A DNA stretch of 64,000 nucleotides, taken from Glaciecola sp. 33A. Lineage in GTDB: Bacteria; Pseudomonadota; Gammaproteobacteria; Enterobacterales; Alteromonadaceae. The notes below the pieces were generated by a model. It saw only the letters and a list, made by a program, of their open reading frames with translations. It searched no databases and had not been told where the DNA came from. The position numbers and the translations under genes are program-made. Numbering within the stretch: the stretch's first letter is position 1; every line of letters starts with the position of its first letter. Shown here piece by piece: positions 16,081 to 24,554 of this stretch. The DNA lies in the NCBI RefSeq assembly GCF_002836745.1, contig NZ_PJAR01000044.1, positions 434,001 to 498,000 on the forward strand, in the 5' to 3' direction.

Positions 16081-16564
16081 CAAGTCAATGAACAGAGGTT
16101 ATCAGTAACAATGTTGTTAACACCCTCAAAAGTACTAACATAGTCGCGAGTTTTAACATCTTATTTGCTGATGATATGTTCTATCGTGGTAAGCAAAGCC
16201 TTTGGGTAGATAACTCGCAAGCCTCGTTCGTCTTTGGTCATTAATACCGTCATCAAGCCGTGTGTGTCTTTTATTACTGGAATGCCATAATCTGTTGACT
16301 TAAATTATTTTTTTATAGGTTTGAATATTTAAGGTTGATAATAAAAAGTTCCAGCAGACGTGCCAACCGCAAATCAGTGGCTAACTGAACCTAACCTTAC
16401 TGGTGAAAATTTCTGCTCAGCTGGCGGTATTGTATTAAATTGTGTTTCTAATGGTCGTTTATAGGACTGGGACCGTTTAAACGGTTTTACATCTGCCTCT
16501 CCGCTGATGATACCGGTAACCGTAGGTCTGTAGTTTATCTACACATTATTTTAGGGAAAATTGC
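16081..16564. other. Gene-free stretch with gene remnants
   Basis: On the minus strand, 16306 to 16161 reads without interruption as DYGIPVIKDTHGLMTVLMTK, then DERGLRVIYPKALLTTIEHI and a stop. It has no start codon, so it is probably the end of a lost gene of unknown kind. On the plus strand a short frame near 16345-16460 (NQWLTEPNLTGENFCSAGG) also ends early. The last 100 bases hold the palindrome at 16472 and the probable promoter region of the GH13 gene. Confidence 0.4.
16472..16485. promoter_or_regulatory. 14-base palindrome upstream of the GH13 gene
   Basis: ACCGTTTAAACGGT is a perfect palindrome about 80 bases before the start codon. Palindromes with symmetric CG steps are typical of LacI-family operators, which often control sugar-utilisation genes. 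No regulator gene is adjacent, so the assignment is inference. Confidence 0.45.
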
Positions 16565-18553
16565 ATGTTTACGATCTGCAAACACAATAAATTTAGCTTG
16601 CTAGGAATAGCTTGTTCGATTGTTCTATTAGGTGCTTGCTCGCCTTCAGACTCTCAACGTTCTGCATCTGGTACCACGGGAGCAAAGCCGATGGCAAACC
16701 AACAGCAATTAATTATCGACACCCATCCGCACGCTGCCCAAGGTGAAGGCAAGCCCGTAGTCTATCAAGTTTTCCCGCGCTTATTTGGCAACATAAATAG
16801 TACCAACAAGCCTTGGGGTACTATTGAGGAGAATGGGGTTGGTAAATTCAGTGATTTTGATCAGCCCGCATTGCGGAGCATTAAGTCACTTGGTGCCTCA
16901 TATATTTGGTATACCGGTGTTCTTCATCATGCAGTAATCAATGATTACACGGAATTTGGTATCTCACTAGACGACCCTGACGTTGTCAAAGGACGAGCAG
17001 GCTCTCCTTATGCAGTAAAAGACTATTACAACGTTAACCCTGATCTAGCTGATGACCCGGCCAATAGACTCACGGAATTTGAAGCGTTAATCAAACGCAC
17101 GCATGAACAACAGTTGAAAGTCATTATTGATATTGTGCCAAACCATGTGGCACGACACTATAAGTCGTTAAGTAAACCAGAGGGCGTTAAAGATTTTGGT
17201 GAGAGTGATGATACTGATGTTGATTACGCCCGTGATAATAATTTTTACTATGTTGTTGGGGAATCATTCAAAGTGCCCTTAAGTGAGAATGGATACAAAC
17301 CATTAGGAGGCGAGACGCATCCACTAGCCGATGGTAAGTTTACTGAAATACCAGCGAAATGGACAGGTAATGGCTCACGTCTCGCGCAACCCGGATTTAA
17401 CGACTGGTACGATACGGTAAAAATTAATTATGGTGTAAAGCCAGATGGTAGCTATGACTTTGATACCTTACCCAAGGAATATGCAAATAGATCGCTGGCA
17501 GAGCATGCTGCGTTTTGGAAAGACAAATCGGTACCTGATTCATGGCTCAAGTTTGAGCAAATAGTACATTACTGGTTGGATAAAGGGGTGGATGGATTTC
17601 GCTATGATATGGCGGAAATGGTGCCTGTTGAGTTTTGGTCATACCTAAATTCATCCATCAAAGCGAAGCACTCGGATGCATTCTTGCTAGCCGAAGTTTA
17701 CAACCCGAGTCTATACCGTGATTATTTGCAACTGGGAAAAATGGATTACCTGTATGCCAAAGCAGAGTTTTACGACACACTGAAAGTATTAATGCAAGGA
17801 AAAGGCGACGCGCAACCATTGGAGGATATTCAATTGGCATTTGCTGATATTGAACTGCATATGTTGCACTTTCTTGAAAATCATGATGAGCAACGTATTG
17901 CTAGCTCTGATTTTGCAGGTAGTGCAGAAAAAGGGAAACCGGCAATGGTAGTTTCTGCCTTGATCAGTAAATCGCCAACCATGTTGTATTTTGCACAAGA
18001 CGTGGGCGAGGATGGATCAGAAGAAATGGGGTTTGGTGATCCAACACGCACCACAATATTCGACTATGCTGGGGTTCCGGCGCACCAACGTTACATGAAC
18101 GAGGGTAAGTTTGATGGTGGTCAGTCTACTGAATCCGAAAAACAGTTACGTGCTTTTTATGAACGCTTGGTGAATATTTCAGCAACTCATGAAACTATGC
18201 TTGGAAAATATCAAAGTTTGCATTCATTAAACGTGAAAAGTGCAAAAAGAGACAATATGAATAGTTATTCAGAGTCACAATTTTCATTCGTCAGGTGGAA
18301 TAAAGATAAGGCATTAATTGTTATTAGTAATTTCAGTGAAAATGCACTTTCAACCGTAACGATTAAATTACCTATTTCGTTGTTAACCGAATGGAAGGTA
18401 AACGAAGGAAACTATACGGCGACTGATTTGATGAATGGTTTTGCTTATAAAATGCAAGTTGCGAGGAAACGATCCGACGCATCAGTTAGCGTTCAATTGA
18501 ATGGGCTGCAGTCGGCTGTGCTTGAAATTAACTTGAAACAGCTCGAGAAGTGA
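16565..18553 (+). CDS. Alpha-amylase family (GH13) lipoprotein
   Basis: A glycoside hydrolase of family 13 acting on alpha-glucans, probably anchored in the outer membrane. It has a lipoprotein signal with LLGAC (Cys25), then a short linker and the catalytic barrel. The four conserved regions are visible: DIVPNHV (about 190), GFRYDMAEM with the nucleophile Asp near 347, AEVYNP with the acid/base Glu near 377, and FLENHDEQR with the third Asp near 441. A C-terminal beta domain ends the 662-residue protein. Bacterial alpha-amylases of this length occur singly or in maltodextrin clusters; here it stands alone. The palindrome at 16472 may be its operator. The exact substrate (starch, maltodextrin, trehalose-like) cannot be read from the sequence. 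Confidence 0.9.
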   Translation: MFTICKHNKFSLLGIACSIVLLGACSPSDSQRSASGTTGAKPMANQQQLIIDTHPHAAQGEGKPVVYQVFPRLFGNINSTNKPWGTIEENGVGKFSDFDQPALRSIKSLGASYIWYTGVLHHAVINDYTEFGISLDDPDVVKGRAGSPYAVKDYYNVNPDLADDPANRLTEFEALIKRTHEQQLKVIIDIVPNHVARHYKSLSKPEGVKDFGESDDTDVDYARDNNFYYVVGESFKVPLSENGYKPLGGETHPLADGKFTEIPAKWTGNGSRLAQPGFNDWYDTVKINYGVKPDGSYDFDTLPKEYANRSLAEHAAFWKDKSVPDSWLKFEQIVHYWLDKGVDGFRYDMAEMVPVEFWSYLNSSIKAKHSDAFLLAEVYNPSLYRDYLQLGKMDYLYAKAEFYDTLKVLMQGKGDAQPLEDIQLAFADIELHMLHFLENHDEQRIASSDFAGSAEKGKPAMVVSALISKSPTMLYFAQDVGEDGSEEMGFGDPTRTTIFDYAGVPAHQRYMNEGKFDGGQSTESEKQLRAFYERLVNISATHETMLGKYQSLHSLNVKSAKRDNMNSYSESQFSFVRWNKDKALIVISNFSENALSTVTIKLPISLLTEWKVNEGNYTATDLMNGFAYKMQVARKRSDASVSVQLNGLQSAVLEINLKQLEK

Positions 18554-18746
18554 TTTATTCATGCCATTCATCGGTACGTCTTTGTTGCTCTGTTTTTTGT
18601 TGTCGAGTTTTTAGGCTACTCCAACGAGCAAGTTCAAATGGTTTGCGCGTTAGACCTGCTAAAATGCAAAATTCTGGCTATTGTATTGTCTTCAAAGTGA
18701 TATACTTCTGGAAAAATAGCACGTTATAATTAAGGAACAAATACAC

Positions 18747-20411
18747 ATGGCTGAGATTGAGCATCGACCGTCCAATTTTATTAGACAAATTATCGATAAA
18801 GATCTGCAAAGTGGTTTACATTCTTGCGTATCTACGCGTTTCCCACCAGAGCCAAATGGTTATTTACATATTGGCCATGCTAAGTCTATTTGCCTAAATT
18901 TTGGAATTGCTCAGGATTATCAGGGCACTTGTAATTTACGATTCGATGACACTAATCCCGAAAAAGAAGACATTGATTTTGTGAATTCAATTAAGCACGA
19001 TGTTAGTTGGCTTGGTTTTGAGTGGAATGATGAGGAGCGTTATTCCTCAAATTATTTTGACCAATTACATGACTATGCAGTCGAGCTCATTGCAAAAGGC
19101 TTAGCTTATGTCGATTTTAGTTCGCAAGAAAAAATGCGTGAATTGCGCGGAACGTTGACTCAGGCCGGCACTAATAGTTCTTTCAGAGAGACAAGTGCCG
19201 AACAGAATTTAGCGCTGTTTGCAAAAATGCGAGACGGTGAATACAAAGAAGGTGAGTGTAGTTTACGCGCTAAAATTGACATGACGTCATCTTTTATGTG
19301 TATGCGTGACCCGGTTATTTATCGCATTAGATTTGCGCATCATCATCAAACGGGTGATAAATGGTGTATTTATCCAATGTATGATTTTACACATTGTATT
19401 TCGGATGCAATCGAAGGGATTACGCATTCTTTGTGTACGCTTGAATTTCAAGACAACCGTCGATTATATGACTGGGTCATCGACAATATTTCGATTGACT
19501 GCAGACCCAGACAATACGAGTTTTCTCGACTTAATTTAGAATACAGCGTTCTAAGTAAACGTAAACTAATTCAACTAGTTGAAGAAAAGCGTGTTACCGG
19601 TTGGGATGATCCTAGAATGCCAACCCTAGCGGGTCTTCGCAGAAGAGGATATACATCTGCATCCGTTCGCGAATTTTGCTTGCGTATTGGTGTGACTAAA
19701 ATGGATAACTTGGTCGAGATGAGTATGCTCGAAGCATGTATTCGGGATGAATTGAACGCCAATGCACCGCGCAGAATGGCAGTATTAGAGCCACTTAAAG
19801 TGGTTATTGAAAACTATCCAGCAGATCAAATTGAATGGCTTGATGCACCTAATCATCCAGCTGATGGCACAATGGGCACTCGCAAAGTACCATTCAGCAA
19901 AGAGTTGTGGATTGAAAAGGTAGATTTTAAAGAAGCCGCGAATAAAAAGTTTAAACGCTTAGTGTTAGAAAAAGAAGTGCGTTTACGTAATGCTTATTTC
20001 TTGCGAGCAGAGCGTTGTGATGTAGATGAAAATGGTGAAGTAACCACCGTGTATTGTACTTATGATGCCAGCACACTTGGCACAGATCCTGTGGATGGTC
20101 GAAAAGCTAAGGGCGTTATTCATTGGGTAAGTGCAGCGGAGGGTAAGCAAGCGGAGATTCGTCTGTATGACCGTTTGTTTACGTCAGCAAACCCTGCATC
20201 AGAGGATGATTTCAGCGCGACAATCAATCCAAGCTCATTAATTATTAGACAAGGGTTTGTTGAACCTTCCCTGCTAAAAGCTGACAGTGGCGACACGTTT
20301 CAATTTGAAAGGACCGGCTATTTCTGTATTGACAAGGACAGCAAATCTGATGCATTAGTCATTAACAGAACTGTTGAACTTCGTGACACCTGGGCGAAGA
20401 TAAACCAATAA
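18747..20411 (+). CDS. glnS: Glutamine-tRNA ligase
   Basis: Charges tRNA-Gln with glutamine in the cytoplasm. It is 554 residues, the same length as the E. coli enzyme. The class I signatures are [16 protein letters not shown] (HIGH motif) and VLSKRKL (KMSKS-equivalent). The N-terminal part, [12 protein letters not shown], and the anticodon-binding beta-barrels in the C-terminal third follow the family. It is monocistronic, with AAGGAACAA as ribosome site and a terminator downstream. Identification is secure. Confidence 0.98.
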   Translation: MAEIEHRPSNFIRQIIDKDLQSGLHSCVSTRFPPEPNGYLHIGHAKSICLNFGIAQDYQGTCNLRFDDTNPEKEDIDFVNSIKHDVSWLGFEWNDEERYSSNYFDQLHDYAVELIAKGLAYVDFSSQEKMRELRGTLTQAGTNSSFRETSAEQNLALFAKMRDGEYKEGECSLRAKIDMTSSFMCMRDPVIYRIRFAHHHQTGDKWCIYPMYDFTHCISDAIEGITHSLCTLEFQDNRRLYDWVIDNISIDCRPRQYEFSRLNLEYSVLSKRKLIQLVEEKRVTGWDDPRMPTLAGLRRRGYTSASVREFCLRIGVTKMDNLVEMSMLEACIRDELNANAPRRMAVLEPLKVVIENYPADQIEWLDAPNHPADGTMGTRKVPFSKELWIEKVDFKEAANKKFKRLVLEKEVRLRNAYFLRAERCDVDENGEVTTVYCTYDASTLGTDPVDGRKAKGVIHWVSAAEGKQAEIRLYDRLFTSANPASEDDFSATINPSSLIIRQGFVEPSLLKADSGDTFQFERTGYFCIDKDSKSDALVINRTVELRDTWAKINQ

Positions 20412-20470
20412 GTAAGATGAGTCGTGGTAAACACGGGTGATTGCATTCACACTAAACAGTCTTTCGACGA

Positions 20471-20520
20471 CAAATAATAAAGGGTAAATCTAATGCTAGC
20501 GATTTACCCTTTATTTGTTG
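20471..20520. terminator. Bidirectional terminator between glnS and yciK
   Basis: ATAAAGGGTAAATC (20477-20490), a 10-base loop, and GATTTACCCTTTAT (20501-20514) give 14 pairs, with A/T-rich flanks on both sides. It serves the two convergent genes. Confidence 0.8.
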
Positions 20521-20585
20521 TCCCAGTGAATTCTTATCAAACATGAGCTCATATCTGAGTCTATATCGGCGCTTATATCGCTCCT

Positions 20586-21338
20586 TTATTTCGGCTGGCA
20601 GTCTAATGATTGGCCATTTACGTGTTTGCTATCATCAGAGGCTAAATATAAATAAGTAGGCATGATATCTTCTGGTGTTTTTAATGAATCAGGCTTTTCA
20701 CCAGGAAAGGCTTTGGCTCGCATGGTCGTTCTTGTTGCACCGGGATTAATACAGTTGAATCTAACCTCCGAACTTTTATATTCATCTGCGAGCACCTGCA
20801 TCATACCCTCAGTTGCAAACTTAGAGATGCTGTATGTGCCCCAATATGCGCGACCTGCGCGACCTACTGAGGACGTTGTGTAAATAACAGAAGCTGACTT
20901 ATTTTGTTTTAATATTGGCAATAACGCTTGAGTCATAAAAAACTGACTATTGAGGTTAACCTGATTCACTTCCATAAATTCTGATTCTGTAATTTCGTGA
21001 AAAGGGCACAAATTGCCAAGAATGCCGGCATTGAATAAAACAACGTCAATTTTTTTATACTGACCTTCTATACTCGCAACCATATCCTGGTAGTGTTTAA
21101 ACGTAGCGCCTTTAAAATCAATAGGCACTATTGATGGCGTCGCGCCGCCATTGTTGATTATTTCGTCATAAGTACTTTCTAACTTTGATACTGTTTTACC
21201 CAACAGAATAAGTTCAGCACCGTGTTTTGCGAAAGTAATTGCGGCTTTTTTACCAATGCCGTCACCTGCGCCCGTAATAATGATCGTTTTATTTTGTAAT
21301 GCGTTTTTTGTGCTTGTGTATTGTAAGTGTGATTGCAT
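20586..21338 (-). CDS. yciK: YciK-family short-chain dehydrogenase/reductase
   Basis: A 250-residue cytoplasmic NAD(P)-dependent oxidoreductase of the SDR family. It has the cofactor motif ITGAGDGIGKKAA, the NAG motif (LFNAGILG), the catalytic Ser region TTSSVGR and the active site YSISK with Tyr and Lys. Ending and length agree with the E. coli YciK subgroup, whose natural substrate is not known. It is transcribed toward glnS and shares a bidirectional terminator with it. The assignment to the YciK subgroup is likely; the function is open. Confidence 0.85.
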   Translation of the reverse strand: MQSHLQYTSTKNALQNKTIIITGAGDGIGKKAAITFAKHGAELILLGKTVSKLESTYDEIINNGGATPSIVPIDFKGATFKHYQDMVASIEGQYKKIDVVLFNAGILGNLCPFHEITESEFMEVNQVNLNSQFFMTQALLPILKQNKSASVIYTTSSVGRAGRAYWGTYSISKFATEGMMQVLADEYKSSEVRFNCINPGATRTTMRAKAFPGEKPDSLKTPEDIMPTYLYLASDDSKHVNGQSLDCQPK

Positions 21339-21606
21339 ATTTGAACTGATTATTATTTGCTAAGAATCGACGTGCTGTATAATAACGCACTATATAATGA
21401 GGCTAAAGGTGTTCGTGCATATTTTTGAAAATTTACGATTTTTGATTACAAAGTATTAACAAACCTTTGCAAAGTGAACTTAAAGTCAATACTATTACCT
21501 TAATTATAACTGGTCATACTTGTTAGACTATCCGCAATATCGACACGTGAATAATAAACGAAAATGTGTTTGGTAAATATTATCTGCAAGCAAGTGGGGA
21601 AAATGA

Positions 21607-24201
21607 ATGAATAAATTGTTAATTAGCACTAGTGTTTTGGTATCGTTAGGCCTAACTGGCTGCGGCGGTGGGGATACACTTGAAGAAATTAGAACCGAAA
21701 CGACGCCACAAACTCCTTTTTCGCGCATCGTTTTTGATCCAGCAAATGGTAACTTGAATATACCAAATGACTTGTTAATGCTTCCTGGCGATGACGGCTT
21801 TTTCGATTACACGCTCAATATTCCGGTTGCCGATCCGACAAACTTTAGCGACCCTCAAAACGCGTTGAACATCCTTGATGGGTGGTCTACTAGCCAGCCA
21901 TTCGTTATTAACGTTGAAACGCCGCCCAACACGTCTATTGATGCTGCTACGTTAAGTGCTGGCATACATTTATACGAAGCTACATTAGGATTGAACCAGC
22001 AAGATGCTGATTGTGCAGGCATTCCTGTGCCGAGTGCGGGCTGTAAAGTGGGTGATAAATTAACGTTTGGTGTTGACTATCTGCTTGGCCTAGTAGACAA
22101 CAATACGGTTTCTGTTGTTCCTCTTAAGCCCTTAAAGCCGGCTCAAGGTTATTTGCTGGTAATGACAGAGGACCTTCAGGACTCATCAGGAAAAGCAGTG
22201 AAAGGTTCATCAACTTGGGACCTGGTTTCACAAGATATTGAGACTAAACCGTTGGCAACAGCGGCACAGTTAAACTTACAAACACTGATTAATTTGCACC
22301 TGAGTTCATTGTCTAACGCCGGTGTGCAGACTGATAATGTCACTTATGTTTCTGCGTTTACGACGCAGTCAGTATCCAACGTACTGGACACCGTTAAGCG
22401 ACTCATGATTGCTGAATTTGCGGGAAGAGCGGCCGCGGGTGATCCAACTGCAGGTGAAGCACTACCGGTTATCGTTACCAGAGATGTTGAATCGGCTCCT
22501 AATTCAATGGAAGCATTAGGTCTTGTCTCCGTGGATCTCGTTACTGGCGCAGTTCAAAAAGGTATTGAGGGTTTACCAGCAGAAGCAGCAGGTCTTATTC
22601 CTGCTATTAATGCTGCAGATTTTTCCTCATTTACAAGCTGTTCAGGTCTATTAGTTAGTGCGGGTGGTGGATTTGGTAACGCATCTGCTGACGTCAATGG
22701 TTTTGCTTCAGGTGTTGCTGGTGGTATTCTAGCTAGCGTTGGCCAATTCTGCGCAGCGAGTCGTTTTGAAGGCAATATTTCGTTGCCGTATTACTCTGCT
22801 ATTCCAACTGCCGAAAACCCATTAGCGCCAGTCAATAGCTTTTGGAAATCAGCTTGCGACAGCGGTATCGTTTTAGCTCGGGCTGGTGCAGTCTTGGCAA
22901 CTGCGACACCTGGTCCAAACGCAGCATTGTGTACACAGGTTGGTTTGGCTGATGTAAGAATTAATGGCGAATTACTTGATCGTGACCGTAACTTAACAAA
23001 ATTTAGTTCTGTACCGCAGCCTATGGGCGGCAACATGGGTTTTGAGACGCTAGACGTACAAGTCACAGTGCCGAATCCACAAGTTGCTACGGCACTCGGT
23101 TTTGCGCTTGAGAAGCCAGCGGCAGGTTGGCCTGTTGTTATGTTGGCTCATGGTATCATTTCGCGAAAAGAAGATATGCTGGCAGTCACAGGTGCTCTAT
23201 CGTTAGCCGGTTTTGCTACCTTTGCGATTGACCAACCTATACATGGTTCACGTGGATTTGACTTAAATGGCGATGGTGTTGACGACTTGAATGCAACAAC
23301 CGTTAGTGCCACACACTATTTAAACCTTGCTGTTTTGCCAGTAGCGAGAGATAACTTACGTCAAAGTGTTTCTGACTTGTTAGGCTTGAGATTAGGCTTG
23401 AATGCGGTTGTTGATACTAGCGCCTCACAAGCAGTTGATATCGATACATCCAATGTATCCATCTTTGGCGTATCTCTTGGTGCAATCACGGGAGGTAATT
23501 TTGCCGCCGTTGCTAACACCGGTTTCAATGGTCCGCTGAGCGCTTTTAATAGCATGTTCGCAATTCAAGCTGCGTCTTTAGAATCTCCCGGAGGCGGCGC
23601 CGCAAACTTCTTATTAGAGTCGGCGGTATTCAGTCCGCTGATCAAAGGCTTATTGCTGTCACAGGGTTCGCCAGATTTTCAGGCTTTCTTGATGGGTACT
23701 TTCGGCACTACTGATGTTACCGAAGCACAATTAGTGGGCGCTGTGAACGGTTTCCTAGCTGCTTTATCGCCAGAACAACTTGCTGGTGCAAATGCGTTAT
23801 TTAATCAGTTTTCTTTTGCTGCACAAACAGTGATTGACTCTGCCGATCCAATAAACTACTTCACTGCGTTGGCAAATAACACGCCAGTTCACATGATGAC
23901 GGTAATTGGTGATGGTGGTGATAATCTCCCTGACCAAGTCATTCCGGTAACAACGGCGCTTCCTTTGGCCGGTCAACAAGCCTTGGCCAACATTATGGGC
24001 TTACAGCAAATATCATCGACTAAAGTAGGTACACCGTCTATTAGCGGTATTGTGAAGTTTGTTGAAGGTGGCCATGCAAGTAGCTTGATTCGTGTTAGCA
24101 GCGAAGATGTTACCGTGGAGATGCAGCGCGAAGTCGCTAACTACTTTGGTTCCAACGGAACTGCAATTGTAATAACAAATGAAGCTGTTGTTGCCAATTA
24201 G
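21607..24201 (+). CDS. VolA/Pla-1-type lipase, surface lipoprotein
   Basis: A large lipase/lysophospholipase of the VolA family. Vibrio VolA is a surface-exposed outer-membrane lipoprotein that cleaves lysophosphatidylcholine and releases fatty acids for uptake. The signal peptide ends with LTGC, and the mature N-terminus starts GGGD. The N-terminal Ig-like VolA domain (RIVFDPANGNLNIPNDLLM) is followed by an alpha/beta-hydrolase core with VMLAHGI, a nucleophile elbow GVSLG (Ser623), and a C-terminal His in EGGHASS (about 823). The length, 864 residues, is normal. It is monocistronic with a terminator. The next gene also encodes a large lipoprotein starting CGGGGD, so both probably go to the cell surface. 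Confidence 0.88.
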   Translation: MNKLLISTSVLVSLGLTGCGGGDTLEEIRTETTPQTPFSRIVFDPANGNLNIPNDLLMLPGDDGFFDYTLNIPVADPTNFSDPQNALNILDGWSTSQPFVINVETPPNTSIDAATLSAGIHLYEATLGLNQQDADCAGIPVPSAGCKVGDKLTFGVDYLLGLVDNNTVSVVPLKPLKPAQGYLLVMTEDLQDSSGKAVKGSSTWDLVSQDIETKPLATAAQLNLQTLINLHLSSLSNAGVQTDNVTYVSAFTTQSVSNVLDTVKRLMIAEFAGRAAAGDPTAGEALPVIVTRDVESAPNSMEALGLVSVDLVTGAVQKGIEGLPAEAAGLIPAINAADFSSFTSCSGLLVSAGGGFGNASADVNGFASGVAGGILASVGQFCAASRFEGNISLPYYSAIPTAENPLAPVNSFWKSACDSGIVLARAGAVLATATPGPNAALCTQVGLADVRINGELLDRDRNLTKFSSVPQPMGGNMGFETLDVQVTVPNPQVATALGFALEKPAAGWPVVMLAHGIISRKEDMLAVTGALSLAGFATFAIDQPIHGSRGFDLNGDGVDDLNATTVSATHYLNLAVLPVARDNLRQSVSDLLGLRLGLNAVVDTSASQAVDIDTSNVSIFGVSLGAITGGNFAAVANTGFNGPLSAFNSMFAIQAASLESPGGGAANFLLESAVFSPLIKGLLLSQGSPDFQAFLMGTFGTTDVTEAQLVGAVNGFLAALSPEQLAGANALFNQFSFAAQTVIDSADPINYFTALANNTPVHMMTVIGDGGDNLPDQVIPVTTALPLAGQQALANIMGLQQISSTKVGTPSISGIVKFVEGGHASSLIRVSSEDVTVEMQREVANYFGSNGTAIVITNEAVVAN

Positions 24202-24554
24202 TATGATGCGTTAATCGTGCTAAGCAGATTTAAGAAGCCAGCATAATTGCTGGCTTTTTTGTGTTGATTTGTTGCATTCTTAAATGAAACGTTTGCTTTT
24301 AAAGCGTTAACTTATGCTAATACGAGTCATTGAAAACGCTAGGATCCGTTGCAGTCAAACGATGAACTCGTATTTAGTTAAGGATATTAGCTAAAAGAAA
24401 ACCTAAATCTCAATTAATGATAACGCTAATTGCGACTGTTAACTAAGATGTGCATTTTTTGTAACAATATTATTAATTTATTGTAGCCTATGTTTTTTTA
24501 GCTAAAATTTTAAGGTAAGCCTTAATTAAAAATTACACTAAAGATGTATTATTA
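24202..24554. other. Intergenic stretch with a terminator and upstream region of the acylase
   Basis: Contains the VolA terminator at 24235-24260. The remainder is AT-rich, with no gene on either strand. A short AT-rich block just before 24555 may contain the acylase promoter, but I could not pick one with confidence. Confidence 0.4.
24235..24260 (+). terminator. Terminator of the VolA-like gene
   Basis: AAGCCAGCA, loop TAAT, TGCTGGCTT followed by TTTTG. The 9-base-pair perfect stem and T tract make this a typical intrinsic terminator, 34 bases after the stop. Confidence 0.88.
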
